A stretch of DNA of 64,000 bases from an uncultured Phycisphaerales bacterium (GTDB lineage Bacteria > Planctomycetota > Phycisphaerae > WQYP01). The stretch spans positions 44,961-108,960 of the forward strand of contig CAIMWO010000071.1 of assembly GCA_903845195.1 (NCBI GenBank), read 5' to 3'. The position numbers were made by a program, and so were the translations under genes. The notes beneath the pieces are model-generated. The model did no database searches, was not told where the DNA came from, and worked only from the letters and a program-made list of their open reading frames with translations. Every line of letters begins with the position of its first letter. Within the stretch, counting starts at the first letter, position 1. This document shows, piece after piece, positions 52,129 to 60,268 of this stretch.

Positions 52129-53072
52129 CGCACCATATCCAGCAGGGAATCGATTCGTGTCTTGATTCGTGGCGTGTCGTGGTCATCCTGGCCGAGGTCG
52201 ATTTCGACGACGGGTACTCCGAGCGAATCTTTGATGCGTGCAACCTGGGCGTGCCATTGATCGCACCAGACGCAGCGGATGAGCAGGATGCCCCGGATAC
52301 GGCGTGCCTGCACTTCACGGGAGAGGTAATCGTGCAGCAGGGAATCCGGACGACGGAACGCATCGGGGATGGTAAGAAAATAGGCGCGGGCAAGTTCAGC
52401 GAGTGGATCGGTACGCACTCTTGCTTCGTCAAATGGTGCGGGCAGGGTGCGCTCGCCGGTTTCTGTGGCGTCGAGCACGATGGTGGCGCCGGCATGCTGG
52501 AGATGCTCGGCGATCCATGCATCTTGCTTTCGCAAGGGACCGCCGACCAGCGCGATGCGGATGAATCCTTTTTCAGAGGACGCTAGGTTCATTGGCAAAG
52601 TATCTCCAGCGGCTCCCCCCCGGTCCTTTTCCCACTGGGCGCGGCTCTCGAATGAACCGTTGCGTCGGATCTTATCGAACGCCTCCATGGTCTGGCGCAA
52701 CTCTTCAGCCGTCGGTGCATGGCCGCCTAGGGTGATGAGGAATTCCGACATGCGCCGCAGTTCCGCCACATAGAGGCCGACCGCCTCCGTCGTCTGCCAT
52801 GTTGCCGGCACGTTCATAAGAAACGTCGGCAGACTTGCGCGGGCTTGTTCTGCGAAACGCCGCATCTGATCGCAGGTGGTCGTGAAGATGACGCCATCGG
52901 CAACTCCGGGGACTTGGCTCGCCTGTAAAAAGTCGTGTGCGAAGGGGCAGATTCCGGCGCCTGCGGCCACGACGGACGGGCCCGGCGTCAATCGCAGGGG
53001 CGTAAGTCTGTGTGCAGCGATCCACTCCGCGGGGACAAAGGGGGATGAATATGCCACGATTCCAGACGCCAT
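52125..53072 (-). CDS. 2-hydroxyacyl-CoA dehydratase-like subunit (second of pair)
   Basis: 315 residues from the ATG at 53072; the open frame extends to 53141 inside the upstream gene, but GTGAGAG precedes the ATG. The N-terminal family opening is IVAYSSPFVPAEWIAAHRLT, then GICPFAHDFL and DGVIFTTTCDQMRR with candidate cluster cysteines. A second Rossmann-like domain has RIALVGGPL and GILLIRCVWCDQWH. It is shorter than typical HgdB. Together with the 460-residue subunit it would form the heterodimer served by the activase. The substrate is unknown. Confidence 0.78.
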   Translation of the reverse strand: MASGIVAYSSPFVPAEWIAAHRLTPLRLTPGPSVVAAGAGICPFAHDFLQASQVPGVADGVIFTTTCDQMRRFAEQARASLPTFLMNVPATWQTTEAVGLYVAELRRMSEFLITLGGHAPTAEELRQTMEAFDKIRRNGSFESRAQWEKDRGGAAGDTLPMNLASSEKGFIRIALVGGPLRKQDAWIAEHLQHAGATIVLDATETGERTLPAPFDEARVRTDPLAELARAYFLTIPDAFRRPDSLLHDYLSREVQARRIRGILLIRCVWCDQWHAQVARIKDSLGVPVVEIDLGQDDHDTPRIKTRIDSLLDMVR

Positions 53073-53076
53073 GCTC

Positions 53077-53880
53077 TCACGTTTTCCGCGCGACAAAAAT
53101 TCCCTGGATGATTTTTCGATCGTGTGCCAACTGCTGCGCAAAGATCATTTCCCCGGCCAGTGAGGCCATCATCTGCTGATTGAATCCGATGATCTTTAGC
53201 GCGTCGTACGTCAATTGCATGTTCAGCATGTTCAAGTACAGATCGATGGCCGCAGCAAATCGTCCTGTATCGTTGGCCGCCAGCACAGTGCAATTATTCT
53301 GGCGCAACAGGCCCGCGTAATCCGCAATGTCGGCGAAGCTGGGGAATTTCATGAATCGCAGGAATCGTTCGGCTTCGGCGTCGGTCAGACCGGCAGGGCC
53401 TTCGACCCAGTCCGTAAACGCGATCGTGCCGCCGGGGCGGACGATGCGGGCCGCCTCGGCAATGAGTTTCTGCTTGTCCGCCACGTAACACCATGCATCT
53501 TCGCCCCAGGCGAAATCGGCCGATGCGTCGGCCAGGCCGCTCCGGGTTACTTCCGCCTGCACAAAAGTGATGCGGCGGGCCAATCCTTCGGCGGCGCTGG
53601 CCCCTCGCCCCAGCTCGATGACGTGCGCTGTCGCATCTACGCCGGTCATGCGCGCCACGTTTCGAAAGCGCACGAGGAAACGCATGCCCGCTCCGGTGCA
53701 GCAGCAGAGGTCGACCCCGCTCGATCCGGCCTGTATATCTGCCTGGCCTGCCAGATCCATCGACGATGTCAGGCCGCCGATGTGAATTTGCTCGCCCATA
53801 ATGAGGCGCCACAAATCTCCTTCCGCCCCCGAATACACCGACTGCACATCGGCCAATGAGACGCTCGCTAAACTCTTCAC
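53077..53880 (-). CDS. class I SAM-dependent methyltransferase
   Basis: 267 residues from a GTG at 53880, with AAGGAG 6 bp upstream. The SAM motif is VDLCCCTGAGMRFLVRF, with an unusual triple Cys where a Gly-rich loop (GxGxG) is typical. MTGVDATAHVIELGR, ADFAWGEDAWCYVADK and IVRPGGTIAFTDWVEG follow. The overall layout resembles sarcosine/dimethylglycine methyltransferase-type enzymes. A C-terminal cap (ALKIIGFNQQMMASLAGEMI) is seen. It lies 59 bp after the double-cubane gene and 4 bp before the dehydratase-like pair, so it is part of the operon. The acceptor is not known. Confidence 0.85.
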   Translation of the reverse strand: MKSLASVSLADVQSVYSGAEGDLWRLIMGEQIHIGGLTSSMDLAGQADIQAGSSGVDLCCCTGAGMRFLVRFRNVARMTGVDATAHVIELGRGASAAEGLARRITFVQAEVTRSGLADASADFAWGEDAWCYVADKQKLIAEAARIVRPGGTIAFTDWVEGPAGLTDAEAERFLRFMKFPSFADIADYAGLLRQNNCTVLAANDTGRFAAAIDLYLNMLNMQLTYDALKIIGFNQQMMASLAGEMIFAQQLAHDRKIIQGIFVARKT

Positions 53881-53939
53881 GGATGTTCTCCTTGAATGTC
53901 ATCTGCTGGAGATGGTCCGCGGCCTTTGTCGCCATGTGT

Positions 53940-55163
53940 TCAAGTGCGCCGCTGTTTGGCCGTCTCAAACAGCGCTTCGATGCGCGTACCCAGCCGGGCG
54001 GAGTCCGAAGGCGAATAGTCGGTTTCGATCCGCAGGTAGGGAATCTTCAACTCCTGCTCGACCATGCGGCGCACCTGGTACGATTCGACGTCATACGTGA
54101 GGCAGGCTTGCCAGATCAATTCGATGACGCATTCGGGCCTATACTCGGCGGCCAGATGCTTGAGCGTTTCGAGACGCCGGGTGTTCTTGGTCATCACCGA
54201 GCAGGGCAGGTGGAAATATTTCTCCGCGATCGCGCGGAGGGGATCGCGCGCCGCGGCGTCGGTGTCTTCGAGAATCGGCTTGAGCCCGGTGCAGTTTTCG
54301 AGACAGACGACCAGGCCGCCATTGGCTTCGATGAGTTCGATCACACGTTCAGCGCCCTGCGCCATCGGCACGCCGGTCATGAGGACGCGGACACGGTCCT
54401 TGCGGCAGATGTCTGGCGCTGCGGACAGCATGGACAGTGCCTTCTCGTATTGTGCGAAGTCTTCCGGGATGCCTGAGACGCTCGACTTCAAGTCGAGCAA
54501 CTGGCGTCCGGTCAGTGGTGGATGTTCTCTTTTCATCAGCGCGGCAAGCTGGCGGCGAAGGTCACGTTCGCGGTTCATGGTACCCATGGCTTCCCGCAGT
54601 CGCGACGGCGTGATCGGCGTCTTGAATTGACGTTCCAGATGGGCTTGCAGCTTGAGCAACTCGGCGTGCCAGTGGTTAAGGGCGTCGGGATCGTCGGGTT
54701 TCTGCGGCAGTTCCAGAACGTACATCGACCGCGTTTCGCCCATGAGTTCGAACATTTTCTTTTTGCCGTCGCAGGTGGTTTCGGCGATGACGAGGTCGGC
54801 CATTTCGAGGAACGGATTGGTCTTGGTCAGGTGGTAGCCGTAGGTGGATTTGATGAGGGGGCAGAGGTTTGATGGCAGGTGTTGCTCGGCCGGCGCGATA
54901 GTTTTTTGTGAGCCGCCGCAGAGGCACACCGGCACGCCGCCTTTTTCTCCGGCGGCCATGATCAATTCGCGGGGAGTGAACTCACAGAGGATGCCGATGA
55001 CGGGGCGCCCCTGGGCCTTGGCTTGTTGGGCGTATTGGAGACAGTTGGGGATCATTTGGGAGAAGTAAGTGAAGGGATCCGCGGGCTTCGAAGCCGCATC
55101 CACTTTTCCGGATGAACAGCCGCACCCTATTGACCCCGGCTTTTCAGCCGCACACTCGTCCAT
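53940..55163 (-). CDS. double-cubane-cluster-type reductase (2-hydroxyacyl-CoA dehydratase superfamily)
   Basis: 407 residues from the ATG at 55163, with AGGAGG upstream. Family signatures: GILCEFTPRELIMAAGEKGG, VPVCLCGGSQ, LPSNLCPLIKSTYGYH, AETTCDGKKKMFELMG and MYVLELPQKPD, as in double-cubane cluster proteins (DCCP) that bind an [8Fe-9S] cluster and reduce small molecules with an ATP-driven activator. The N-terminus adds a Cys-rich leader (IGCGCSSGK). First gene of the operon whose last gene is the activase. The natural substrate of this family is generally unknown. Confidence 0.85.
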   Translation of the reverse strand: MDECAAEKPGSIGCGCSSGKVDAASKPADPFTYFSQMIPNCLQYAQQAKAQGRPVIGILCEFTPRELIMAAGEKGGVPVCLCGGSQKTIAPAEQHLPSNLCPLIKSTYGYHLTKTNPFLEMADLVIAETTCDGKKKMFELMGETRSMYVLELPQKPDDPDALNHWHAELLKLQAHLERQFKTPITPSRLREAMGTMNRERDLRRQLAALMKREHPPLTGRQLLDLKSSVSGIPEDFAQYEKALSMLSAAPDICRKDRVRVLMTGVPMAQGAERVIELIEANGGLVVCLENCTGLKPILEDTDAAARDPLRAIAEKYFHLPCSVMTKNTRRLETLKHLAAEYRPECVIELIWQACLTYDVESYQVRRMVEQELKIPYLRIETDYSPSDSARLGTRIEALFETAKQRRT

Positions 55164-55187
55164 GATGGAAGCCTCCTGTTGAAACGC

Positions 55188-55193
55188 AGTATA
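55188..55193 (-). promoter_or_regulatory. candidate -10 of the reductase operon
   Basis: TATACT on the minus strand, 25 bp before the ATG at 55163. No convincing -35 is found at normal spacing. Confidence 0.3.
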
Positions 55194-56093
55194 AGGGATC
55201 ATGCTGACTACGGGGATTCGACAATCGTGGGGAATAGAACCCCGCCTGATTCGGGCATTTCAGTGGTTATTCTTAAAAACGTATAATCATTACTGCGTTC
55301 GTGGATTGGCTCATCGAAACATGCCGAATCCAGTTATGTTACCACGCATTCCGTGGGCCCGGTGGAGTTTTCACCCGTCTGGGGCCGCTACCGATTTCCG
55401 AGGTAATCAAACCACCGCTTCGGTTACAGAGATCATCGCATGTCACCAAAACCCCCGTTTCTGACCATCTAGGTTGGGGTTCTGGTGACAGCGCTCCCGG
55501 AAGCCAATTTGAAAACGCGGATGGGACGACGGCCCTGAGGATTCGGTGCCGGAGCTTCCCACTGCCCGAGCCCACGCTGCACAAGATCATCGAGTGCCGC
55601 GGTAGCCGCCACATCACGCCCACGAAACTTCCGATAGCCATGCGTCAGATCACGAACGCTCACGTTGCCGTCACGTCCTTGAATCCACGTGACGAGTTTT
55701 TGCCGCTCGCGATCTTCGGGACTCTCGTTGAGCATGGCGTGCACGCGCCGGGTTGCCGTTGTTGCCCGGGCCTGCCAACACGAAGAAGCACTGCTCCCCG
55801 CGTGCTCCCCGTAAGGCTATACGCCCACGCCTGCATCTTAGATACAAGCAAGGCACTGGCGGCCCTTCCACCGATGCCCACCGGGGCGAAGCCAGAAGTG
55901 ACCTCTGAGGGAACTCCCCAGCTTGGTTCGGATGAGAATGATCCGGCCCAGAAGTAGCTGGCGATGAAAACCGCGTTCGTTCACTTTGCCTTTTGCGGTG
56001 GCCTGGTACGGAATCGGGCGGTAGGGGGAGGACAGATGCGAATGGAGGCAAAAACGCCGAAACCCCTGGGAGCGCAGGGGTTTCGGGGAAAAG
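55194..56093. other. 900-bp gap with a gene remnant, next to tRNA-Ser
   Basis: Apart from the primase-like remnant (55469-55744, minus strand) I find no supportable gene. The plus-strand frame over 55301-55957 has no recognisable protein features. A short inverted repeat around CCCCTG...CAGGGG lies at 56064-56080, adjacent to the tRNA. Confidence 0.45.
55469..55744 (-). pseudogene. C-terminal remnant of a DUF3987/primase-type protein
   Basis: 91 residues read as a winged-helix-like end: RERQKLVTWIQGRDGNVSVR, DLTHGYRKFRGRDVAATAAL, DDLVQRGLGQWE, RRPIRVFKLAS. This pattern is the usual C-terminus of DUF3987 helicase/primase-like proteins of mobile elements and many planctomycetes. Nothing related precedes it, and no start signal is seen, so it is a truncated remnant. 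The nearby tRNA-Ser suggests an old integration event. Confidence 0.45.
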
Positions 56094-56183
56094 CGGAGAG
56101 AATGGGATTCGAACCCATGGTACAACTTTTGGTCGTACACCGGTTTAGCAAACCGGCGCCTTCAGCCGCTCGGCCATCTCTCC
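56094..56183 (-). tRNA. tRNA-Ser (anticodon GCT)
   Basis: A 90-nt class II tRNA on the minus strand. The acceptor arm starts GGAGAGA and pairs with TCTCTCC near the 3' end. Anticodon stem CCGGT/ACCGG, anticodon GCT (complement of 56147-56149), a long variable arm (TGTACGACC...TTGTACC-like) and a GGTTCGAATCC T-arm. CCA is not encoded. It reads AGC/AGT serine codons. Confidence 0.95.
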
Positions 56184-56331
56184 AGCGGAACCGTTTACAC
56201 GATTCATGAACCCTAAGACTATCGGGTGGAAAACGCAGGGTCAACACTTTGCTTCCACTTGCGGGCGAATCGGGACTATTATGTTCTGCGTCCGCTGGCG
56301 GTGCGGGCTTTGTGGGTATGGACAGTGAAAC

Positions 56332-58299
56332 ATGATGAAATTGCGAATGTTGGGTTGGATCGGCGTTTTGAGCGTGTGTCTGCTGGCGCGGGCGGGGCTG
56401 GCGCAGGGGCCGAGGGGGGGGGTGGGGGTGCGGGCGGTGTTGGATCGGGCACCGCTGGTGGTGGGAGGGGAGGCGACGATCGCGGTGCAGATCGATGTGC
56501 CGAAGGGATTGCATATTCAGGGGGCGATGCCGCACGACAAGGATCTTGAGGCGACGGTGGTGACGGTCAAGCCGATGGAGGGGTTGAGTTTTGGGGCGGT
56601 GCGGTATCCGGAGGCGAAGGAGATTCCGACGCCGGCGGGGCTGTCGACGGCACCGACGCTGGCGGTGTATGAGGGGACGGTGTATGTGCTGGTGCCGGTG
56701 AAGGTGGCGGGAAGTTGGGAGAGCTTCAAGGGGTGGCCGACGGAAGAGACGGGAGGGGTGGCGGCGGTGATTGAGTTGAGCGTGCGGACGCAGGCGTGCA
56801 ATGAGAAGAGTTGCTTTCCGCCAGTGACGCAGAGCTTGAAGGTGGCGGTGGATGTTGGTGGAGCGGGGGCCAAGAGCACGATGCAGGAGGAGGGGTTGTT
56901 CGCGGCGGCGCGGGGGCAGAAATCTGCAGAGGTAGTGAACGCGAGTCCTGAGACGGCGAGTGCCACGACGGCAACGGCGCCGGCGGATGAGGATGAAATG
57001 GCGGCGGTGGAACGGGGGAATTATGTGGCGGCGAATGCGGGGGATGAGGCGCGGCCGGTATGGATGTTGTTGCTGTTTGCGCTGGTGGGCGGGGCGATCT
57101 TGAACATTATGCCGTGCGTGTTGCCGGTGATTCCGCTGAAGGTGATGTCGCTGATTCATCAGGCGCACGGGGAGCGGAGGGCGTCGATCGCGCATGCGTT
57201 GGTATTTGCGGCGGGAATCGTGACGCTGTTTGTGCTGTTGGGCGTGGCGCTGGGGACGTATGGGGCGGCGACAGGGACGGCGGTGGTATATGGCAAGCAA
57301 TTTCAGAGCGTGACGTTTCTGCTGGTGATGGCGATGATCGTGCTGGCGCTGGCGTTGTCGATGCTGGGGGTGTGGACGATCAATCCGCCGGCGGCGGTGT
57401 ATTCGTTGGATCAGCAGCGGACGGGGTATTTTGGGAGTTTCATGAGCGGGATGCTGGCAACGCTCTTGGCGACGCCGTGCAGTGCGCCGTTTTTGGGAGG
57501 TGTGCTGGCGTGGGCGTTTGGGCAGCCGTTGGTGGTGGCGGTGGCGGTGCTGGGGTTGGTGGGGGTGGGGATGGCAGTGCCGTACGTGGTGTTGGCGGCG
57601 TTTCCGGCGGGGCTGGAACGGTTGCCGCGGTCGGGGCGGTGGTCGGAACTGGTGAAGCAGTTCTTGGGGATGGTGATGATCGGGGTGGCTTTGTACCTGG
57701 TGACGACGATACCGGATCCGGGATTGTGGCCGTGGGCGGTGTTCAGCGGATTGGTGGTGGCGGGGATGTGCTGGGCGTGGGGGCAGATTCCGTCGGTGGA
57801 TTGGGAGCCGGCGCGGGTGTGGACGGTGCGGGTGGCGACGCTGGTGGTGGGGACGGTGGTGATTTTTGGGATGCATCGGTTTTTGGTGGCGGAGGCGAGT
57901 GGGGAGGGGTATCGGAGTGTAGGGGTGTCGGAAGCGGGCGGGCTGTTGCCGTGGGAACGGTTTAATATGAAGGCGCTGGATCGGGGGCTGAAGGAGAAGC
58001 GGGTGGTGGTGGTGGATTGGACGGCGAATTGGTGCATCAACTGCCGGGTGGTGGAGGCGACGGTGTTGCATAGTGCGGCGGTGCAGAAGGAATTTCGGGA
58101 GAAGCATGTGCTGCTGCTGAAGGCGGATATTACGGCGGGGAATCCGGTGGCGGAGAAGATGCTGGAGAAGTTGGGTGGGCGGTCGATTCCGTTTTTGGCG
58201 ATTTTTTCGCCGGAGAAGCCGACGCGGCCGGTGGTGCTGCGGGATTGGTATAGCAGGGAGCGGGTGATGGGGGAGGTGGAGCGAGGGGGGAGGGAATAG
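56332..58299 (+). CDS. dsbD: thiol:disulfide interchange protein DsbD-type reductase
   Basis: 655 residues with signal peptide (RMLGWIGVLSVCLLARAGLA). The N-terminal DsbD-alpha-like domain carries TQACNEKSCFPPV with Cys156 and Cys161. Eight or so membrane helices form the central domain with the redox Cys pair in NIMPCVLPVIPLKVMS and ATPCSAPFLGG. The C-terminal thioredoxin domain has WCINC at 567-571 and a cis-Pro in RSIPFLAIFS. It carries electrons from cytoplasmic thioredoxin to periplasmic thiol proteins. The three-part layout equals Escherichia coli DsbD. Strongly G-ending codons. Confidence 0.93.
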   Translation: MMKLRMLGWIGVLSVCLLARAGLAQGPRGGVGVRAVLDRAPLVVGGEATIAVQIDVPKGLHIQGAMPHDKDLEATVVTVKPMEGLSFGAVRYPEAKEIPTPAGLSTAPTLAVYEGTVYVLVPVKVAGSWESFKGWPTEETGGVAAVIELSVRTQACNEKSCFPPVTQSLKVAVDVGGAGAKSTMQEEGLFAAARGQKSAEVVNASPETASATTATAPADEDEMAAVERGNYVAANAGDEARPVWMLLLFALVGGAILNIMPCVLPVIPLKVMSLIHQAHGERRASIAHALVFAAGIVTLFVLLGVALGTYGAATGTAVVYGKQFQSVTFLLVMAMIVLALALSMLGVWTINPPAAVYSLDQQRTGYFGSFMSGMLATLLATPCSAPFLGGVLAWAFGQPLVVAVAVLGLVGVGMAVPYVVLAAFPAGLERLPRSGRWSELVKQFLGMVMIGVALYLVTTIPDPGLWPWAVFSGLVVAGMCWAWGQIPSVDWEPARVWTVRVATLVVGTVVIFGMHRFLVAEASGEGYRSVGVSEAGGLLPWERFNMKALDRGLKEKRVVVVDWTANWCINCRVVEATVLHSAAVQKEFREKHVLLLKADITAGNPVAEKMLEKLGGRSIPFLAIFSPEKPTRPVVLRDWYSRERVMGEVERGGRE

Positions 58300-58328
58300 T
58301 GAATGGAGAATAGTGAAGAGTGAAATGG
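58294..58328 (+). repeat. 7-bp tandem array (GAATAGT family)
   Basis: GAATAGT, GAATGGA, GAATAGT, GAAGAGT, GAAATGG in exact register. The first unit contains the dsbD stop codon (TAG at 58297-58299). Confidence 0.75.
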
Positions 58329-58435
58329 GGGGACGTGGCGGCGAAGATACGGAGCATGACTGGGCTTCCCCATGAATGTGGGATCGGGCGGGACGCGCGA
58401 GACTGCGGGCGAGGACGTCCGCACCACATGGAGGG

Positions 58436-59200
58436 TCAGCGTCTTTTGGGGGTGTAGAGGAGGAGGGTGGCGAGGTGGTGGTAGCCGACGACGGGGTAGA
58501 GTTTGGCGCCGACGTGGCTGGCGAGCAGGACGGCGGATTGGGCGCCGGCGGCGCGGTCGTCGCGGAGCATTTGGCAGAGGAGGGCGCGGGCGATGCCTTG
58601 GCGGCGGTGGGGTGGTTTGACGTACATGGAGGAGCACCAGGTGGCGTTGCCTATCGAGACGGAGCGCACCCAGCCTATCGGGTGGTCATCGATCAGGGCG
58701 GCGTACTCGCGGAGCGGTGAGTCGGCGGCGAGGAACTCCGGCTTGAGAGGGCGCATGCGTTGCACTTTGGCCAGGCGTTCGGCCAGTTCGGGGGTGCGGA
58801 CACGTTCAATGCGTGCGGGTGATTGGCAGCGGGGAATCTTTTGCAGCGTGTGAATCATCAGTGGTTCGGTCCGGCCCAGGCGATAGTTCAGTTCGCGATA
58901 GCCTTGGCGCAGGGGGGCGTCGCTTTCATCAGCGGCGCAGAGGACGCAGACAGCGAAACGGCCGCGGGTGTGCTGGCGGGCGATGCGGTCGACATCGGCG
59001 GGGGGCGTGCGCCAGGCGATCCATTCTTCGTTGCGGTAGGTGCCGTGGCGGCGGGGGGCGTCGCGCACGACCCATAGGCCGTCGATTTGTTCGGGGATGT
59101 ACGGGTGGGTGATACTGCGTGTGAAGCAGAAGCCGCGGGCGAAGACTTCGATGGCGCGCGGGATGGCCGTGTCGGGATTTTCTGCGTATTTTTGCCCCAC
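58436..59200 (-). CDS. GNAT-family N-acetyltransferase with N-terminal extension
   Basis: 254 residues from the GTG at 59200, which has GGAGG 8 bp upstream. The first 110 residues (FTRSITHPYIPEQIDGLWVV, DAPRRHGTYRNEEW) form an unknown domain. The C-terminal 120 are a GNAT domain with CSSMYVKPPHRRQGIARALL, the acetyl-CoA loop RRQGIA, and LLASHVGAKLYPVVGYH. The acceptor is not predictable. It is convergent with dsbD and 103 bp from the DUF6629 gene. Confidence 0.78.
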   Translation of the reverse strand: MGQKYAENPDTAIPRAIEVFARGFCFTRSITHPYIPEQIDGLWVVRDAPRRHGTYRNEEWIAWRTPPADVDRIARQHTRGRFAVCVLCAADESDAPLRQGYRELNYRLGRTEPLMIHTLQKIPRCQSPARIERVRTPELAERLAKVQRMRPLKPEFLAADSPLREYAALIDDHPIGWVRSVSIGNATWCSSMYVKPPHRRQGIARALLCQMLRDDRAAGAQSAVLLASHVGAKLYPVVGYHHLATLLLYTPKRR

Positions 59201-59232
59201 GTTTTATCCTCCGAATGATGGCGGAATTAGAC

Positions 59233-59256
59233 CATCAAGACGCCAAGACGCCAAGT
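59233..59256 (+). repeat. 8-bp tandem array (CACCAAGA-related)
   Basis: CATCAAGA, CGCCAAGA, CGCCAAGT. It lies in the gap between the DUF6629 gene and the GNAT gene. Confidence 0.65.
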
Positions 59257-59303
59257 GAGACTTCTCAATAAGTATGGGTGAGGCTGGGTAATTTTCAATT
59301 TTG

Positions 59304-59993
59304 TTAAGGGGTGCCGGTATCGGTTCTTGGTTGAGGTTCGGTGGGGAGGTCGTGGTCTTCGGGGGCGTAGTGAATGAGGACTACCACTTCGATGCTGATG
59401 AGGGCGGCGAAGTAGCACCAGACGGAAGTCAGGTATTCGGAATAGAACAATTCTGTAACGAGGTAGGAGGCCATTAGGGATACGCCCATGATCCACATTT
59501 TCTTGATGGAGGAGATGAACAATGGGGCGGCAGTGGGGAGGACGTAGACGAGGGCTCCGAACCAAAGCCGGGCGAGAGGGAGATTCTGCTCGTAATGGAT
59601 GTGATGGCCATCGATGCCGGCGTGAACGGGATAGACCGCGAGGTGGTAGCCAAGAACCAGGGAGACGAAGAGTCCGATGATGGTAAGGGCGAGGAGGATT
59701 TTTCGGCGGACGGGTTCTTGTTCCAGGCGCAAGAGGGCCAGGGGCGCCCAGATCGGCCAGAGGACTTCGGCGACGAAGAGGAAGGCGTGCTGGGAGGAGG
59801 ACTGCCATGCGGCATTGGCCGGGTTGGATAAGGAGAGCCAGGCCAGGCCTTCGGTGAATTGTTGTGCGGAAAAAATCAGGGGGATGGCGGCGAACATGAT
59901 CTGAGAGGAAGTGGTGGTCTTCTTGAGAGCGAGTGTGCCGATGGCGCAGAGGACGGCGCTGGCTCCGAAACTTGCGCCGGCGGAGAAACACAT
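59304..59993 (-). CDS. DUF6629-family membrane protein
   Basis: 229 residues. The N-terminus MCFSAGASFGASAVLCAIGT is the hallmark MCFSAxASF opening of DUF6629. Six or seven helices follow with FSAQQFTEGLAWLSL, HAFLFVAEVLWPIWAPLALL and MGVSLMASYLVTELFYSEYL. Function is unknown in the family. No operon partner. Confidence 0.82.
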   Translation of the reverse strand: MCFSAGASFGASAVLCAIGTLALKKTTTSSQIMFAAIPLIFSAQQFTEGLAWLSLSNPANAAWQSSSQHAFLFVAEVLWPIWAPLALLRLEQEPVRRKILLALTIIGLFVSLVLGYHLAVYPVHAGIDGHHIHYEQNLPLARLWFGALVYVLPTAAPLFISSIKKMWIMGVSLMASYLVTELFYSEYLTSVWCYFAALISIEVVVLIHYAPEDHDLPTEPQPRTDTGTP

Positions 59994-60151
59994 GGTTGCC
60001 TCTTTATGAGAGTGACTGGGCGTGGATGATTTGTGGCGGAAGGGAGATCAGGGGATCCTGGCCTGGTCCGTGTCTGGGCGGCCGGCACGAGTCCGAGCCA
60101 TCTGCCACTGCATCACAAAGGAGCCGCCGGTCGCGCGCACGGACTTTTTAA

Positions 60152-60175
60152 ACTTTTACACTTTTACACTTTTAC
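60152..60175 (+). repeat. 8-bp tandem array ACTTTTAC
   Basis: Three perfect ACTTTTAC units in the gap 59994-60268, which has no gene. Confidence 0.75.
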
Positions 60176-60204
60176 ACTGTAGCAGGTTGGAGGGGGGGTA
60201 GAGT

Positions 60205-60232
60205 AGCAAGAAGCAAGAAGTGAGACATGAGA
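60205..60232 (+). repeat. 7-bp tandem array (AAGCAAG family)
   Basis: AGCAAGA, AGCAAGA, AGTGAGA, CATGAGA, 30 bp downstream of the ACTTTTAC array. Confidence 0.6.
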
Positions 60233-60268
60233 CGTGGTCATGTCCATCGTCACACATTGGAATCGCGT

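Noticed and set aside
55301..55957. 218-codon plus-strand frame upstream of tRNA-Ser
   Set aside because: It covers the primase-like remnant in antisense and shows no domain or start signal.
55981..58107. 708-codon minus-strand frame opposite dsbD
   Set aside because: An Arg/His/Pro-rich shadow of dsbD with no domain, which also runs through the tRNA-Ser gene.
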